Source of the DNA: an uncultured Sutterella sp. | GTDB lineage: Bacteria; Pseudomonadota; Gammaproteobacteria; Burkholderiales; Burkholderiaceae_F | Assembly (NCBI GenBank): GCA_900538905.1 | Contig: UPZS01000016.1 | Location: 1 to 40,769 of the forward strand | Direction of reading: 5' to 3' | Length of the DNA stretch: 40,769 nt | Shown here: positions 8,043-17,111 of the stretch, one piece after another | How the letters are laid out: each line of letters starts with the position of its first letter | Numbering within the stretch: position 1 is the stretch's first letter | Notes under the pieces: generated by a model | What the model saw: only the letters and a program-made list of their open reading frames with translations | What the model was told of the DNA's origin: nothing | The model's database searches: none | Position numbers and translations under genes: made by a program

Positions 8043-10136
8043 ATGAAGAGCTTATTTGTTGAACTGCAAACCGAAGAGCTCCCGCCGAAGGCTCTGAAAA
8101 AGTTGTCCGAAGCCTTTGCCGCCGGCGTTCACAAGTCGCTGGCTGCGCAATCGATGCTCACCGAGTCGAGTACGGTCAAGGCTTACGGAGCCCCCCGCCG
8201 CATGGGTGTTCTGATCACCGAAGTGCTCGAAAAGAGTCCTGACAAGGCGTTTGAACAGCGTCTCGTACCGGTACGCGTGGGGCTTGACGCCGAAGGTAAG
8301 CCCACGGCTGCTTTGACAAAGAAGATGGCCGCCCTGGGCATCACGGCGGATGTCTCTGAACTCAAGCGCGTCAATGACGGTAAGAACGAGCAATTGGTCT
8401 ATACGGGCGTTCGTGCCGGTGTGACCGTTAAGGATGCTTTGCAAAAGGCCCTTGAAGATGCCGTCAAGGCATTGCCGATTCCGAAGGTGATGAATTACCA
8501 GCTTGCCGACGGCGTGACGACCGTGCAGTTCGTGCGTCCCGTCAAGCACCTCGTTGCGCTCTACGGCGAAGACATTGTAGATGTCGAAATGTTCGGTCTG
8601 AAGGCCGGTCGCACCACGATGGGGCATCGCTTTGAAAGCGCCGGTGAAATTGAAATCGCTTCGGCTGACGCCTACGAAGAAACGATGCGCGAAACGGGCC
8701 ACGTGATGGCCGACTACGCCAAACGCCGCGAGATGCTTGTGACGCTTTTGCACGAAGCGGCAGAGAAAGCCGGCGGTACGCTTATTGCGCCCGAAGATCT
8801 GATCGATGAAGCCAATTCGCTCACCGAATGGCCCGTGATCTACGTTTCCGAATTCGAAGAAAAGTTCCTCGCTGTACCGGAAGAATGCTTGATTCTGACG
8901 ATGCAGACCAATCAGAAGTACTTCCCGATGCGTGACGCGCAGGGTAAGCTCATGAATCGCTTCTGCCTGGTGTCGCACATTCATGCCACCGACGGTGGCA
9001 AAGAGATCGTGGCCGGCAACGCCCGCGTGGTGCGCGCGCGTTTGGCCGACGCCGAATTCTTCTACACGCAGGACTGTCAGACGACGTTGGAAAGCCGCGT
9101 TCCCGGCTTGTCTCATGTGGTGTACCACAACAAGCTCGGCAGCCAGGGCGAACGTATGTTGCGCGTCAAAGCCATTGCTCACGCCGTTGCCGAGAAAATC
9201 GGTGCCGATGCTGTGAAGGCCGAACGTGCGGCCGAACTTGCCAAGGCTGACCTTCGTACGCTCATGGTGGGCGAATTCCCCGAACTGCAGGGCATTATGG
9301 GCGAGTACTACGCCCGTCACGACGGCGAAGCCGAGGAAGTGGCACAGGCCATTTCGCAGCATTATCTGCCGCGCTTTGCCGGTGACAAACTTCCCGACGG
9401 TCCGGTGGCAACGGCGCTTGCCATTGCCGACAAGCTCGAAACCTTGGCCGGCATGTTCGGCATCGGCCAGATGCCCACCGGCGACAAGGATCCGTTTGCG
9501 CTGCGTCGCCACGCCTTGGGCGTTCTTCGCATGCTCATCGAAAAGAACCTTACGGTGAAGCTCGACGAACTCGTGGCAATCGCCTTTGCCGTCGAAACGA
9601 AGGTTGAAGGCGTGACCGATGCTTCCGAAGCGCTGACGCACTTCTTCTTCGATCGCTTGCGCGTGATGATGCGCGAAGCCGGTTACAGCGCGCAGGAAGT
9701 CGATGCGGTGCTCGCCAAGCACGACACGGATTTGGCTCAGACGCCCAAGAAGCTTGCTGCCGTGCACAAGTTCATGCAGTTGCCCGAGTCGGCCAGTTTG
9801 GCTGCCGCCAACAAGCGCATTGCCAATATCCTCAAGAAGTCGGCCGATGTGCAGACGGGGGAAGTTGACGACGCACTTCTGGTCGAAGAAGCCGAAAAGA
9901 AGCTCTATGACGTGTTGGGCGATCATGAGCCGATTGCCAAGCTCTTCTTTGAAAAGGGCGAGTACGAAGGCATGCTGGCCACGTTGACGCCTTTGAAGGA
10001 TCCCGTCGACGCCTTCTTTGCCGACGTGATGGTCAACAGCGAAGACGAGAAGTTGCGCTTGAACCGTCTGGCGCTTCTGAAGCGTTTGTACGCGTTGATG
10101 AACCGTGTGGCCGAGCTCTCTCGTCTAGCCATCTGA
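8043..10136 (+). CDS. glyS: Glycine-tRNA ligase beta subunit
   Basis: This is the 697-residue beta chain, which binds and positions tRNA-Gly for the GlyQ active site. It begins KSLFVELQTEELPPKAL, the classic GlyS N-terminus. Other landmarks are the TEWPVIYVSEFEEKFL and MQTNQKYFPM segments near residues 265-300 and the HD-like region around ADKLETLAGMFGIGQMPTGDKDPFALRR, where conserved HD-domain residues are degenerate in this family. The anticodon-binding domain forms the C-terminus. The frame is open eight codons further upstream; ATG 8043 is preferred because of the GAGAGAAG site and the family N-terminus. The E. coli protein has 689 residues, so the length fits. Translation is probably coupled to glyQ. 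Confidence 0.97.
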   Translation: MKSLFVELQTEELPPKALKKLSEAFAAGVHKSLAAQSMLTESSTVKAYGAPRRMGVLITEVLEKSPDKAFEQRLVPVRVGLDAEGKPTAALTKKMAALGITADVSELKRVNDGKNEQLVYTGVRAGVTVKDALQKALEDAVKALPIPKVMNYQLADGVTTVQFVRPVKHLVALYGEDIVDVEMFGLKAGRTTMGHRFESAGEIEIASADAYEETMRETGHVMADYAKRREMLVTLLHEAAEKAGGTLIAPEDLIDEANSLTEWPVIYVSEFEEKFLAVPEECLILTMQTNQKYFPMRDAQGKLMNRFCLVSHIHATDGGKEIVAGNARVVRARLADAEFFYTQDCQTTLESRVPGLSHVVYHNKLGSQGERMLRVKAIAHAVAEKIGADAVKAERAAELAKADLRTLMVGEFPELQGIMGEYYARHDGEAEEVAQAISQHYLPRFAGDKLPDGPVATALAIADKLETLAGMFGIGQMPTGDKDPFALRRHALGVLRMLIEKNLTVKLDELVAIAFAVETKVEGVTDASEALTHFFFDRLRVMMREAGYSAQEVDAVLAKHDTDLAQTPKKLAAVHKFMQLPESASLAAANKRIANILKKSADVQTGEVDDALLVEEAEKKLYDVLGDHEPIAKLFFEKGEYEGMLATLTPLKDPVDAFFADVMVNSEDEKLRLNRLALLKRLYALMNRVAELSRLAI

Positions 10137-10164
10137 TGAGGCTCTGACTCAAAAGAGCGAGCGA

Positions 10165-10209
10165 AACCGGCAGAGGGCCTTCCTGCTGAAGGAAGGCGCT
10201 GCCGGTTTT
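10165..10209 (+). terminator. Rho-independent terminator after glyS
   Basis: AACCGGCAG (10165-10173) pairs with CTGCCGGTT (10199-10207), and an inner stem GCCTTCC/GGAAGGC strengthens it. Only four T residues end the structure. It lies 28 bp after the glyS stop codon and separates the glyQS unit from plsC. Confidence 0.75.
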
Positions 10210-10244
10210 GTCGTCAAAGGCCCAATCTTTTGTAGGACAACTCC

Positions 10245-10985
10245 ATGCATACGCTTCGCGGCTGGATCTTTTATCTTTGGTTTTCAATCACGCTGATTCC
10301 GGCGGCTACGACGGTGCTGTTGCTGTGGCCCTTTGCCGGCGCCGAGTTTCGGTATGAAAAGGTGGCTCTGGTCTGGTGCCGCCTGATGGTCAATTCATTG
10401 CGCGTGATCTGCGGCGTGAACTATCGCGTCATCGGTTTGGAGAATTTGCCCAAATCGTCCGAGACTCCCGTGGTGGTTCTGAGCAAACACCAGTCGGCGT
10501 GGGAGACGCTCTTTTTGCCGCTTATTCTCGGTAATCCTGCCGGCTTTGTGTACAAAAAAAGTCTGCACATGATTCCTTTTTTCGGCTGGGCCCTAAAGAG
10601 CATGCGCATGATTGCCATTGATCGCAAGGAAGGCCGCAGCGCCTATCAGCTCTTTTTGGAGCGCGGGCGAGCCTTTGTCAAACGCGGTTGGTGGGTGCTT
10701 TTGTTTCCGGAAGGGACGCGTACCAAACCGGGAGACAAAAATACGGTTTACAAAACGGGAGGCGCTCGCTTTGCGATATCCGTCGGAGCCAGCGTGGTCC
10801 CCGTGGCACTCAATTCCGGCCGTTGCTGGCCGCGCAACAGCATTGCCAAGTATCCGGGGTTGATCACGGTAAGCGTCGGTCCGGTCATAGCCACAGAGGG
10901 CAAGAGCGCACACGAACTCAACGAAGAAGTGCGCACCTGGATCGAATCCGAAATCGAGCGATTTGAGTCCGGCGCCGACAAGTAA
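10245..10985 (+). CDS. plsC: 1-acyl-sn-glycerol-3-phosphate acyltransferase
   Basis: The 246-residue protein acylates lysophosphatidic acid to phosphatidic acid at the inner membrane, the second acylation of phospholipid synthesis. It starts with one hydrophobic segment (about residues 5-28). The catalytic block is KHQSAWET, an HX4E form of the usual HX4D motif; this HQSxWET form is one I associate with betaproteobacterial PlsC proteins. The substrate-binding motif FPEGTR is intact near residue 155, and the conserved VPVALNSGRCWPRN block follows. The start ATG at 10245 lies about 35 bp beyond the glyS terminator. It is followed by the YgjP-like gene after only 5 bp, so the two are probably cotranscribed. 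Confidence 0.93.
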   Translation: MHTLRGWIFYLWFSITLIPAATTVLLLWPFAGAEFRYEKVALVWCRLMVNSLRVICGVNYRVIGLENLPKSSETPVVVLSKHQSAWETLFLPLILGNPAGFVYKKSLHMIPFFGWALKSMRMIAIDRKEGRSAYQLFLERGRAFVKRGWWVLLFPEGTRTKPGDKNTVYKTGGARFAISVGASVVPVALNSGRCWPRNSIAKYPGLITVSVGPVIATEGKSAHELNEEVRTWIESEIERFESGADK

Positions 10986-10990
10986 TCGAC

Positions 10991-11740
10991 ATGCAGCAGT
11001 CGAAGCCGCTTGAGCGTTGCGAAGACGCGTTGGAACTCGCGCGCCGCAGTTGCTGGGACAATGTGGTGCGCGGACGCTTCAAATATCTTCGCGTTTCGGT
11101 GCGCGAAGGGCGCGTGCGTGTCTCGTGCCCGGCGCGCGTCAGTCAACGGGCCCTTACTCGATTCATCGAGGAGAATCTGGAAAAAGTCGCTTTTTGGATG
11201 TGCACGCAAAAAGCTCAGCTCGAAAGCCGCCGCAACGCCAATCCTCTCAGCGCTCATCTCTGCGACGGCGGACGTGTGGCTTATGAAGGAAAAGTTCTTA
11301 GGCTACGCTGTGACCCGAACATTGCTCGTACGCAACAATCCGCTCACACCGATGAGCTGCTTGTCCGTGCTGAGGCTACAGCTTCTGTCGAGAAAATTGC
11401 AGCCGTTGTGCAGAAGTGGCTCAAAGAACGTTTTGCGGAACGCTTGTCCGAGCGCGTCTCCTTTTGGGCGGACAAAACAGGTCTGCATCCGAAGAAAGTC
11501 AGTATCAGCAATGCCAAAAAGCAGTGGGGCAGCTGCACGCGACAAGGTGTAATACGGCTTTCTTGGCGTTTGATCTGTTTACCTGCGGCGGCGTTGGACT
11601 ATGTCATCGTGCACGAGCTTGTCCACCTGCGGCATTTCGATCATTCTTCCGCCTTTTGGAATGATGTGCAGACCATTTACCCGGAAACGCCTTCGGTGCG
11701 TCGGTATTTGAAAACCGTTCGCGCGGCGGATCTGTTCTGA
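10991..11740 (+). CDS. YgjP-like metallopeptidase-fold protein (DUF45/WLM)
   Basis: The 249-residue protein belongs to the YgjP/DUF45 (SprT-like zincin) family. Its zinc-binding signature HELVHLRHFDHS (HExxH plus a third His) sits near residue 206, preceded by the family block KKQWGSCTRQGVIRLSWRL. E. coli YgjP has been described as a nucleotide (UTP) pyrophosphatase; a protease activity is not established. The N-terminal half is more variable. It starts 5 bp after plsC, an arrangement I consider common in betaproteobacteria, so a shared transcript is likely. No clear Shine-Dalgarno sequence precedes ATG 10991. The 245-bp gap after it belongs to the mraZ promoter. Confidence 0.85.
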   Translation: MQQSKPLERCEDALELARRSCWDNVVRGRFKYLRVSVREGRVRVSCPARVSQRALTRFIEENLEKVAFWMCTQKAQLESRRNANPLSAHLCDGGRVAYEGKVLRLRCDPNIARTQQSAHTDELLVRAEATASVEKIAAVVQKWLKERFAERLSERVSFWADKTGLHPKKVSISNAKKQWGSCTRQGVIRLSWRLICLPAAALDYVIVHELVHLRHFDHSSAFWNDVQTIYPETPSVRRYLKTVRAADLF

Positions 11741-11833
11741 TGTTTCGGAATCTCGACACCGAAAAACAAAAGCGAAAACAAGGACTTTGATGTCATTTTG
11801 ACCGGCGGGGAAACTTCGAAAACGGCGCCGTTG

Positions 11834-11871
11834 TGCTAGAGTGTCGGTGTGAAAGAGTGGGAAAAAGTGGG
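11834..11871 (+). promoter_or_regulatory. mraZ promoter with MraZ boxes
   Basis: TGGG at 11858-11861 and 11868-11871 repeat with a 10-bp period, and a degenerate TGTG lies one period earlier (11848). MraZ is known to bind such TGGG repeats spaced by one helical turn at its own promoter. An extended -10 (TG-C-TAGAGT, 11834-11842) lies just upstream, placing the start point near 11849 so that bound MraZ would cover it. The -35 is weak. A leader of about 137 nt to the mraZ start codon results. Confidence 0.6.
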
Positions 11872-11985
11872 GATTTTTCCCGCCATCGGCCGCATCGGTC
11901 TTTAAGCGTCTGATTTGCTTGAATATTTTGCCGAACGCGGTCTTGACGCGCACGATTTTCGTGCGTTTTTGTACAGGTTTGCGCC

Positions 11986-12414
11986 GTGTTTCAGGGGACT
12001 TCATTACTGTCGCTCGATGCCAAGGGCCGCATGACGATGCCGAGTCGTCACCGCGAGGCTCTGGCGTTGTCGTGCGCGCTCGAAGTGACAGTGACTCGTC
12101 ACCCCGACGGCTGCCTTCTCATTTATCCCCGTAACCGCTGGGAAAAGAAGCGCGAAGCGATTGCGGCTTTGCCTTACAGCGCACGTTTTCTGCAACGCAT
12201 CGTGCTGGGCAGCGCCGTGGATCTTACGATCGATAAAGCCGGACGCGTGCTGATTCCGGCTGACCTGCGCACCCTTGCGGGTTTGGAAAAGGAAGTGGCT
12301 CTCGTCGGCATGGGCGAGCACTTCGAACTTTGGGACGCCAAGCGTCTGGCAAAACTCGAGGAAGAAGCGGCGGCAGCGGGCTTTGAAGCGGCTGCTGGCG
12401 ACTTTCAGTTTTAA
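11986..12414 (+). CDS. mraZ: MraZ, DNA-binding regulator of the dcw cluster
   Basis: The 142-residue AbrB-like protein is the first gene of the division and cell-wall cluster and represses it by binding repeats at the promoter. Two SpoVT/AbrB-type repeats are evident, each with its DXXXR signature: LSLDAKGRMTMP (about residues 8-19) and LTIDKAGRVLIPADLR (about 79-94). The start is a GTG at 11986, chosen because FQGTSLLSLD is the family N-terminus; the ribosome site (CAGG) is weak. Length equals the family norm. The TGGG repeats about 120 bp upstream are its likely own operator. rsmH follows after 19 bp. Confidence 0.95.
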   Translation: MFQGTSLLSLDAKGRMTMPSRHREALALSCALEVTVTRHPDGCLLIYPRNRWEKKREAIAALPYSARFLQRIVLGSAVDLTIDKAGRVLIPADLRTLAGLEKEVALVGMGEHFELWDAKRLAKLEEEAAAAGFEAAAGDFQF

Positions 12415-12433
12415 CGCTTGAGGATAAGGAAAC

Positions 12434-13432
12434 ATGGACGAAATGACCGATTCTCAAGCACTTCACCGCACGGTTCTTCTGACGGAAGCGGCCGACGAAG
12501 TCAGCCGCGCACGCAACGGTATTTTCATCGACGCCACTTTCGGCCGCGGCGGGCACAGCCGTGCCGTTCTTGCCCGCATCGCCCCGGATGCGCGCCTCAT
12601 TGCGTTTGATCGTGACCCTGAAGCGATCAAATCGGCTGCCGCGATCACCGATCCCCGCTTTTCGATCGTGCACGCGCCCTTTTCCGAAATGAAGGAACAG
12701 TTGGCGGCATTGGGCATCTCGCAGGTCAACGGCATCTTGATGGACATTGGCGTTTCAAGTCCTCAGATTGACGAAGCCGACCGCGGTTTTTCTTTCCGTA
12801 TGGACGGACCGCTTGACATGCGCATGGATACGACGTGCGGTTTGACGGCGGCACAGTGGCTTGCCCAAGCTTCTGAATCAGACATTGCCCGCGTGCTGCG
12901 CGATTACGGCGAAGAGCGTTTTGCCGGAAAAATTGCGCGAGCCATCTGTCGCGTGCGTGAAGAAACACCCATTGAGCGCACGGCTCAGTTGGCCGATCTG
13001 ATTGCCCGTACGGTACCGAAAAACAAAAATGACTCGGCGCAGCATCCTGCCACGCGCAGTTTTCAGGCGATTCGCATTCAGGTCAACGGTGAGCTCGACG
13101 AACTAAAGCGCGCGCTCTCGGCCGCAGGCAGTCTGCTTGCTTGCGACGGCGTCCTTGCAGTCATTAGTTTTCATTCGCTTGAAGATCGGATCGTCAAGCG
13201 CTTTCTGGACGCGGGTGCCCATCCCGACAAAGCCGTTGACGCACGCATTGCGCTGCCGGCGGACGCTTTTGCGCCGCCGCTTTGGACCGATCTGCGACGC
13301 ATCAAGCCTTCCGACCAAGAGTGTGAAGCCAATCCGCGTGCCCGCAGCGCCGTGTTGCGAACCGCGCTTCGTACCGAGGCCGACTGGCAGGAATGTTCCG
13401 AAACGGATCAACGCAAAGGAGGACGTCGATGA
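12434..13432 (+). CDS. rsmH: 16S rRNA (cytosine-1402-N4) methyltransferase
   Basis: The 332-residue SAM-dependent enzyme (formerly MraW) methylates N4 of C1402 in the 30S P site. Motifs are HRTVLLTEA at the N-terminus, the SAM-binding [16 protein letters not shown] (about 32-47), [20 protein letters not shown] (about 98-117), the [16 protein letters not shown] block and [14 protein letters not shown] near residue 245. The ATG at 12434 follows an AAGGA site. The end overlaps ftsL by four bases (ATGA), which suggests translational coupling. Confidence 0.97.
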   Translation: MDEMTDSQALHRTVLLTEAADEVSRARNGIFIDATFGRGGHSRAVLARIAPDARLIAFDRDPEAIKSAAAITDPRFSIVHAPFSEMKEQLAALGISQVNGILMDIGVSSPQIDEADRGFSFRMDGPLDMRMDTTCGLTAAQWLAQASESDIARVLRDYGEERFAGKIARAICRVREETPIERTAQLADLIARTVPKNKNDSAQHPATRSFQAIRIQVNGELDELKRALSAAGSLLACDGVLAVISFHSLEDRIVKRFLDAGAHPDKAVDARIALPADAFAPPLWTDLRRIKPSDQECEANPRARSAVLRTALRTEADWQECSETDQRKGGRR

Positions 13433-13770
13433 ACCGTCCGCATACGCTTGCGTTTGTTTCCGAGCGGTTTCTTTTCATTGCCGCGCTCTTGTCCGCGATT
13501 GTGCTGATATTGAGTGCCGGCGCATTGGTGACCACGCAATACCGCGTTCGTCTGCTTTTTGTTGAAATTGAGCGCGCCAACGATGTTGCGCGCAAACTGG
13601 CCGACGATTCAAGCCAGTTGGCGCTCGATCTTTCCAAGGCGGCGCTGCCGGCGGCCGTTTCGCGCCGTGCGGGTGAGATGGGGTTTATCGCCGCCGACGT
13701 CAACAACACGGTTTTGTTTGAAGTCGAGCCGCAGGTGCTCTTAAAGGAACACATGGAGGTGCGCAAATGA
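13429..13770 (+). CDS. ftsL: Cell division protein FtsL
   Basis: This is the small bitopic division protein that forms the FtsQLB complex activating septal peptidoglycan synthesis. The 113-residue product has a short cytoplasmic tail, one membrane segment (about residues 12-36, [20 protein letters not shown]) and a periplasmic coiled coil with a leucine-rich heptad pattern (about 40-80). Sequence similarity in this family is low, so position, size and topology carry the call. ATG 13429 is chosen over in-frame upstream starts because AAAGGAGG precedes it and it overlaps the rsmH stop. Its own stop overlaps ftsI (ATGA). Confidence 0.9.
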   Translation: MNRPHTLAFVSERFLFIAALLSAIVLILSAGALVTTQYRVRLLFVEIERANDVARKLADDSSQLALDLSKAALPAAVSRRAGEMGFIAADVNNTVLFEVEPQVLLKEHMEVRK

Positions 13771-15590
13771 CGCCTTCAGGGTTCTTTGAGCGGATTCGAT
13801 CGGCCGTTTGCGAGAAGGCGGTTGCTTTCTGGCGCGAAGATACGTCGCCGAAGAAGCGTCGAACGGACAGCGGCGAAGAAGCTTTGCTCAGTGCGGAAAT
13901 TTCCGCCACGAGAAGCAAGGTGGTCTTTTGTCTCTTTTTTATCGGCCTGGTTGCGGTGCTCGGCAAAGCATTCTGGCTGCAGTGCGGCATCTCGACGGCC
14001 TTTTTGCAAAAGCAGGGCGAAGCGCGCTACGCCCGCACGCTTCCGGTGCCTGCGCAGCGCGGTCAAATTTTCGATCGCAACGGCGTGGTCCTTGCTTCGA
14101 CCATTCCGGCGCGCAGTGTGTGGGCCGAACCCGAGGAAGCTTTAAAACTCACGGCAGCGCAGTTCGATCAGCTGGGGGCTCTCTTGGGAGAGTCCGGAGC
14201 CGAGATTCGCGGGCGCATTGAAGCCCGCAAGAATAAGAGCTTCGTTTACATCGACCGTCAGATCGAAGTGGAAAAGGGAGAAGCGGTGCGCGCCCTGCAA
14301 TTGCCCGGCATTCACGTCAACAACGAGGTGCGGCGCAACTATCCCGACGGTCCGATTTCGGCGCACGTGGTGGGCTTCACCGACTCGGACAACAACGGTC
14401 GAGAAGGGGTGGAGCTTGCCAACAACGAAATCCTTTCCGGCAAGCAGGGGTCCCGTCGTGTCATTCGCGACCGTTTGGGCCGTATTGTCGAAGACGTCTG
14501 GGTCAAAGAGGGTGAAGTCGGCACCGATGTAGTGCTCTCGATTGATTCGCGACTGCAGTTCATCGCCCACAAAGCGCTTCAAAACGCGGTTGAGCGCCAT
14601 CAGGCCAAAGCCGGTGCGGTGGTTGTCGTGGATGTGCGGACCGGTGAAATTCTTGCGATGAGCAATTGGCCGACGTACGACCCCAATGCTCGGCGTTTTG
14701 TGCGCATGGAAAATATCCGCAACCGCGTACTGACCGACACGTTTGAGCCCGGCTCCACGATGAAACCCTTTGCGATTGCCAAGGCGCTTGACCTTGGGAT
14801 CGTGCGCCCCGATACGCTGGTGCAGACGGCTCCCGGAAAACTCACGATCGGCGACAGAACGATCGGCGATACGCACGATTTCGGCATGATCACGGTAAGC
14901 CAAGTTGTCTCCAAGTCCTCCAACATCGGCACGTCGAAGATCGCGCTTGAAATGCAGCCGCAGACGCTCTGGCAGATGTACAACGATTTGGGCTTTGGTA
15001 CGCCGCCGCAAACGGGCTTTCCCGGCGCCACTGGCGGTCGACTGCGTCCAGCAAAGAGCTGGCGCCCGATCGAGCAGGCCACCATCAGCTACGGCCACGG
15101 CATTTCTGTTTCGCTCATGCAGCTGGTTCGTGCTTACACGGCGCTTGCGCGCAACGGCGACGTGATTGATCTAACGTTCCGTCGCACCAGCAAGGAAGCG
15201 GTGGGCACACAGATTTTCCGACCGGAAGTCGCGCGGCAAATGCGCGCCATGATGGCTGAAACCGTCCAGGCCGGTACCGCCCGACGCGTCAATGTGCAGG
15301 GTTATACGGTAGCGGGCAAAACCGGTACGGCCAACAAAATTGAAAACGGTCAGTACGTTGACAAGTACGTCGCCAGTTTCGTGGGTATGGCGCCGGCCGG
15401 TCAGCCGCGGCTTATCGTGGCGGTGATGATTGACGAACCCACGCGCGGCAGCTACTACGGCGGCGCCGTGGCTGCTCCTGTCTTTAACGAAGTGACGGCA
15501 GGTGCCCTTCGTTTGATCGGCGTGCATCCGGATGCGGCAGGTTTTGGTGCCGCTCCGGGCATTTTGGTACGAGGCCAGAGAAATGACTGA
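13767..15590 (+). CDS. ftsI: Septal peptidoglycan transpeptidase PBP3
   Basis: The 607-residue class B penicillin-binding protein cross-links septal peptidoglycan and works with FtsW. A cytoplasmic tail of about 50 residues precedes one membrane helix (about 51-71). The pedestal domain starts with RGQIFDRNGVVLAST (98-112). The transpeptidase motifs are complete: S330-T-M-K333 (nucleophile in FEPGSTMKPF), S384-S-N386 and K518-T-G520. It overlaps ftsL by four bases and murE by eight. The N-terminal tail is longer than in E. coli FtsI, with a basic stretch (SPKKRRTD) of unknown meaning. Confidence 0.97.
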   Translation: MTPSGFFERIRSAVCEKAVAFWREDTSPKKRRTDSGEEALLSAEISATRSKVVFCLFFIGLVAVLGKAFWLQCGISTAFLQKQGEARYARTLPVPAQRGQIFDRNGVVLASTIPARSVWAEPEEALKLTAAQFDQLGALLGESGAEIRGRIEARKNKSFVYIDRQIEVEKGEAVRALQLPGIHVNNEVRRNYPDGPISAHVVGFTDSDNNGREGVELANNEILSGKQGSRRVIRDRLGRIVEDVWVKEGEVGTDVVLSIDSRLQFIAHKALQNAVERHQAKAGAVVVVDVRTGEILAMSNWPTYDPNARRFVRMENIRNRVLTDTFEPGSTMKPFAIAKALDLGIVRPDTLVQTAPGKLTIGDRTIGDTHDFGMITVSQVVSKSSNIGTSKIALEMQPQTLWQMYNDLGFGTPPQTGFPGATGGRLRPAKSWRPIEQATISYGHGISVSLMQLVRAYTALARNGDVIDLTFRRTSKEAVGTQIFRPEVARQMRAMMAETVQAGTARRVNVQGYTVAGKTGTANKIENGQYVDKYVASFVGMAPAGQPRLIVAVMIDEPTRGSYYGGAVAAPVFNEVTAGALRLIGVHPDAAGFGAAPGILVRGQRND

Positions 15591-17103
15591 GTGTGTATCG
15601 GCGCCGTCCTGTGCGCAGTGGCTTCACTACACGGCGGGTGACGAGGCGCGCCTTTGTCTGGACTCGAGAAAGCTTGAGCCGGGCGACGTGTTTGTGGCTC
15701 TCAAAGGTGCCAAGGCCGACGGTTTGAGTTTTGTTCCTGTGGCGGTCGCGCGTCGTGCGAGCTGCATCGTGTGCGAAAAAAGAGAAGATGCGCAGAGCAA
15801 ATGCGCCGGACTTCCTTATGCCGAAGTGCCTGACTTGCACGGTCAGTTGGGCCCGATTGCTTCGCTTTACTACGGAGAGCCCTCAAAGGCCATGCACGGC
15901 ATTGCCATCACGGGTACCAACGGTAAAACGAGTACCAGCCATTGGGTGGCGGCACTGCTTTCGCGTTTGGGCATGAGTACGGCCGCCATCGGAACCGTCG
16001 GCACTTTTCTCGACGGCAAACAGATTGAAGAGGCGGGACTGACAACGCCCGATGCGGCGACGCTTCAGCTCACGTTTAAAAAACTCAAGCAACGGCACGC
16101 ACAAGCCTTTGCTCTGGAGGCAAGCTCCATCGGGCTTGTGCGGCATCGACTTGACGGCACGGCAATTGAAACGGCCGTGTTTACGAATCTGACGCGCGAC
16201 CATTTGGATTATCACAAGACGACGCAGGCCTATGAAGAGGCCAAGGCGTTGCTTTTTGATTGGCCGCAGTTAAAGATCGCCGTTATCAACGCCGACGACG
16301 CGGCAGGGCGTCGCTTTATTGTCCGTACGCTGGAGCGTGGCGTACGCACGATCGCAACGAGTTTGTACGAAGACTGCGTTGTCGAGGGTTGCGAAATGCT
16401 CACCGCCGGCGACATCATGCACGACGAAAGCGGCATGCGCTTTACGCTGCGCTGGCAGAACGAGAGCCACGAGGTTCGCACGCAGGTTTTCGGGCGGTTT
16501 AACGTGAGTAACCTCTTGGAAGCGGCGGGAGCCGCTTTGAGTCTCGGGTTTGAGGCAGAGGCTATCTGCCGCGCGATCGAAACGCTGCATGCGCCGGCGG
16601 GAAGACTGCAAAGCGTCACGCGGCCTCAATCGCCGCTTGCGGTGGTGGATTACGCGCATACGCCCGATGCTTTGGAAAAGGTGCTCGGTGCATTGCGAGA
16701 GACGGCTGAGAGCCGAGGCGGAAAGTTGATTTGCGTGTTCGGCGCCGGAGGCGACCGCGACACGGGCAAACGTCCCATCATGGGGGAGGTGGCCTCAAGG
16801 CTTGCCGACGCTTGTGTGATCACGAGCGACAATCCGCGAACGGAAGAACCGGCGAGCATTGCGCAAGCGATTGCTGCAGGGGTGCCTGTCGAACGCAAAG
16901 ACACGGTGCGTGTGGAACTTGATCGCCGTACGGCCATTGTGGAGAGCATCTGCTCGGCGCAGGATCACGACGTGATTTTGATTGCCGGCAAGGGGCACGA
17001 GGATTATCAGGAAATCGCCGGCGTACGGCATCCTTTCGACGATTTGGAAACGGCGCGCGAAGCCTTTAACGAACGGTACACGCGTCTGGCACAGAAAAAC
17101 TGA
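15583..17103 (+). CDS. murE: UDP-MurNAc-L-Ala-D-Glu: meso-diaminopimelate ligase
   Basis: This cytoplasmic Mur ligase adds the third residue of the peptidoglycan stem. The 506-residue protein has the ATP-binding loop GTNGKTS (111-117), the carbamylated-lysine segment EEAKALLF (Lys221) and DNPR (416-419), the motif that marks specificity for meso-diaminopimelate rather than lysine. ATG 15583 overlaps the end of ftsI (ATGACTGA) and gives the usual MurE N-terminus; an open frame extends 17 codons further upstream inside ftsI. murF starts eight bases after the stop. Confidence 0.97.
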   Translation: MTECVSAPSCAQWLHYTAGDEARLCLDSRKLEPGDVFVALKGAKADGLSFVPVAVARRASCIVCEKREDAQSKCAGLPYAEVPDLHGQLGPIASLYYGEPSKAMHGIAITGTNGKTSTSHWVAALLSRLGMSTAAIGTVGTFLDGKQIEEAGLTTPDAATLQLTFKKLKQRHAQAFALEASSIGLVRHRLDGTAIETAVFTNLTRDHLDYHKTTQAYEEAKALLFDWPQLKIAVINADDAAGRRFIVRTLERGVRTIATSLYEDCVVEGCEMLTAGDIMHDESGMRFTLRWQNESHEVRTQVFGRFNVSNLLEAAGAALSLGFEAEAICRAIETLHAPAGRLQSVTRPQSPLAVVDYAHTPDALEKVLGALRETAESRGGKLICVFGAGGDRDTGKRPIMGEVASRLADACVITSDNPRTEEPASIAQAIAAGVPVERKDTVRVELDRRTAIVESICSAQDHDVILIAGKGHEDYQEIAGVRHPFDDLETAREAFNERYTRLAQKN

Positions 17104-17111
17104 AGACGAAG

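Noticed and set aside
8052..9926. Very long open frame on the minus strand (624 codons) opposite glyS
   Set aside because: It is a codon-bias shadow: glyS on the other strand is a certain gene, and the antisense product shows no recognisable family or ribosome site.
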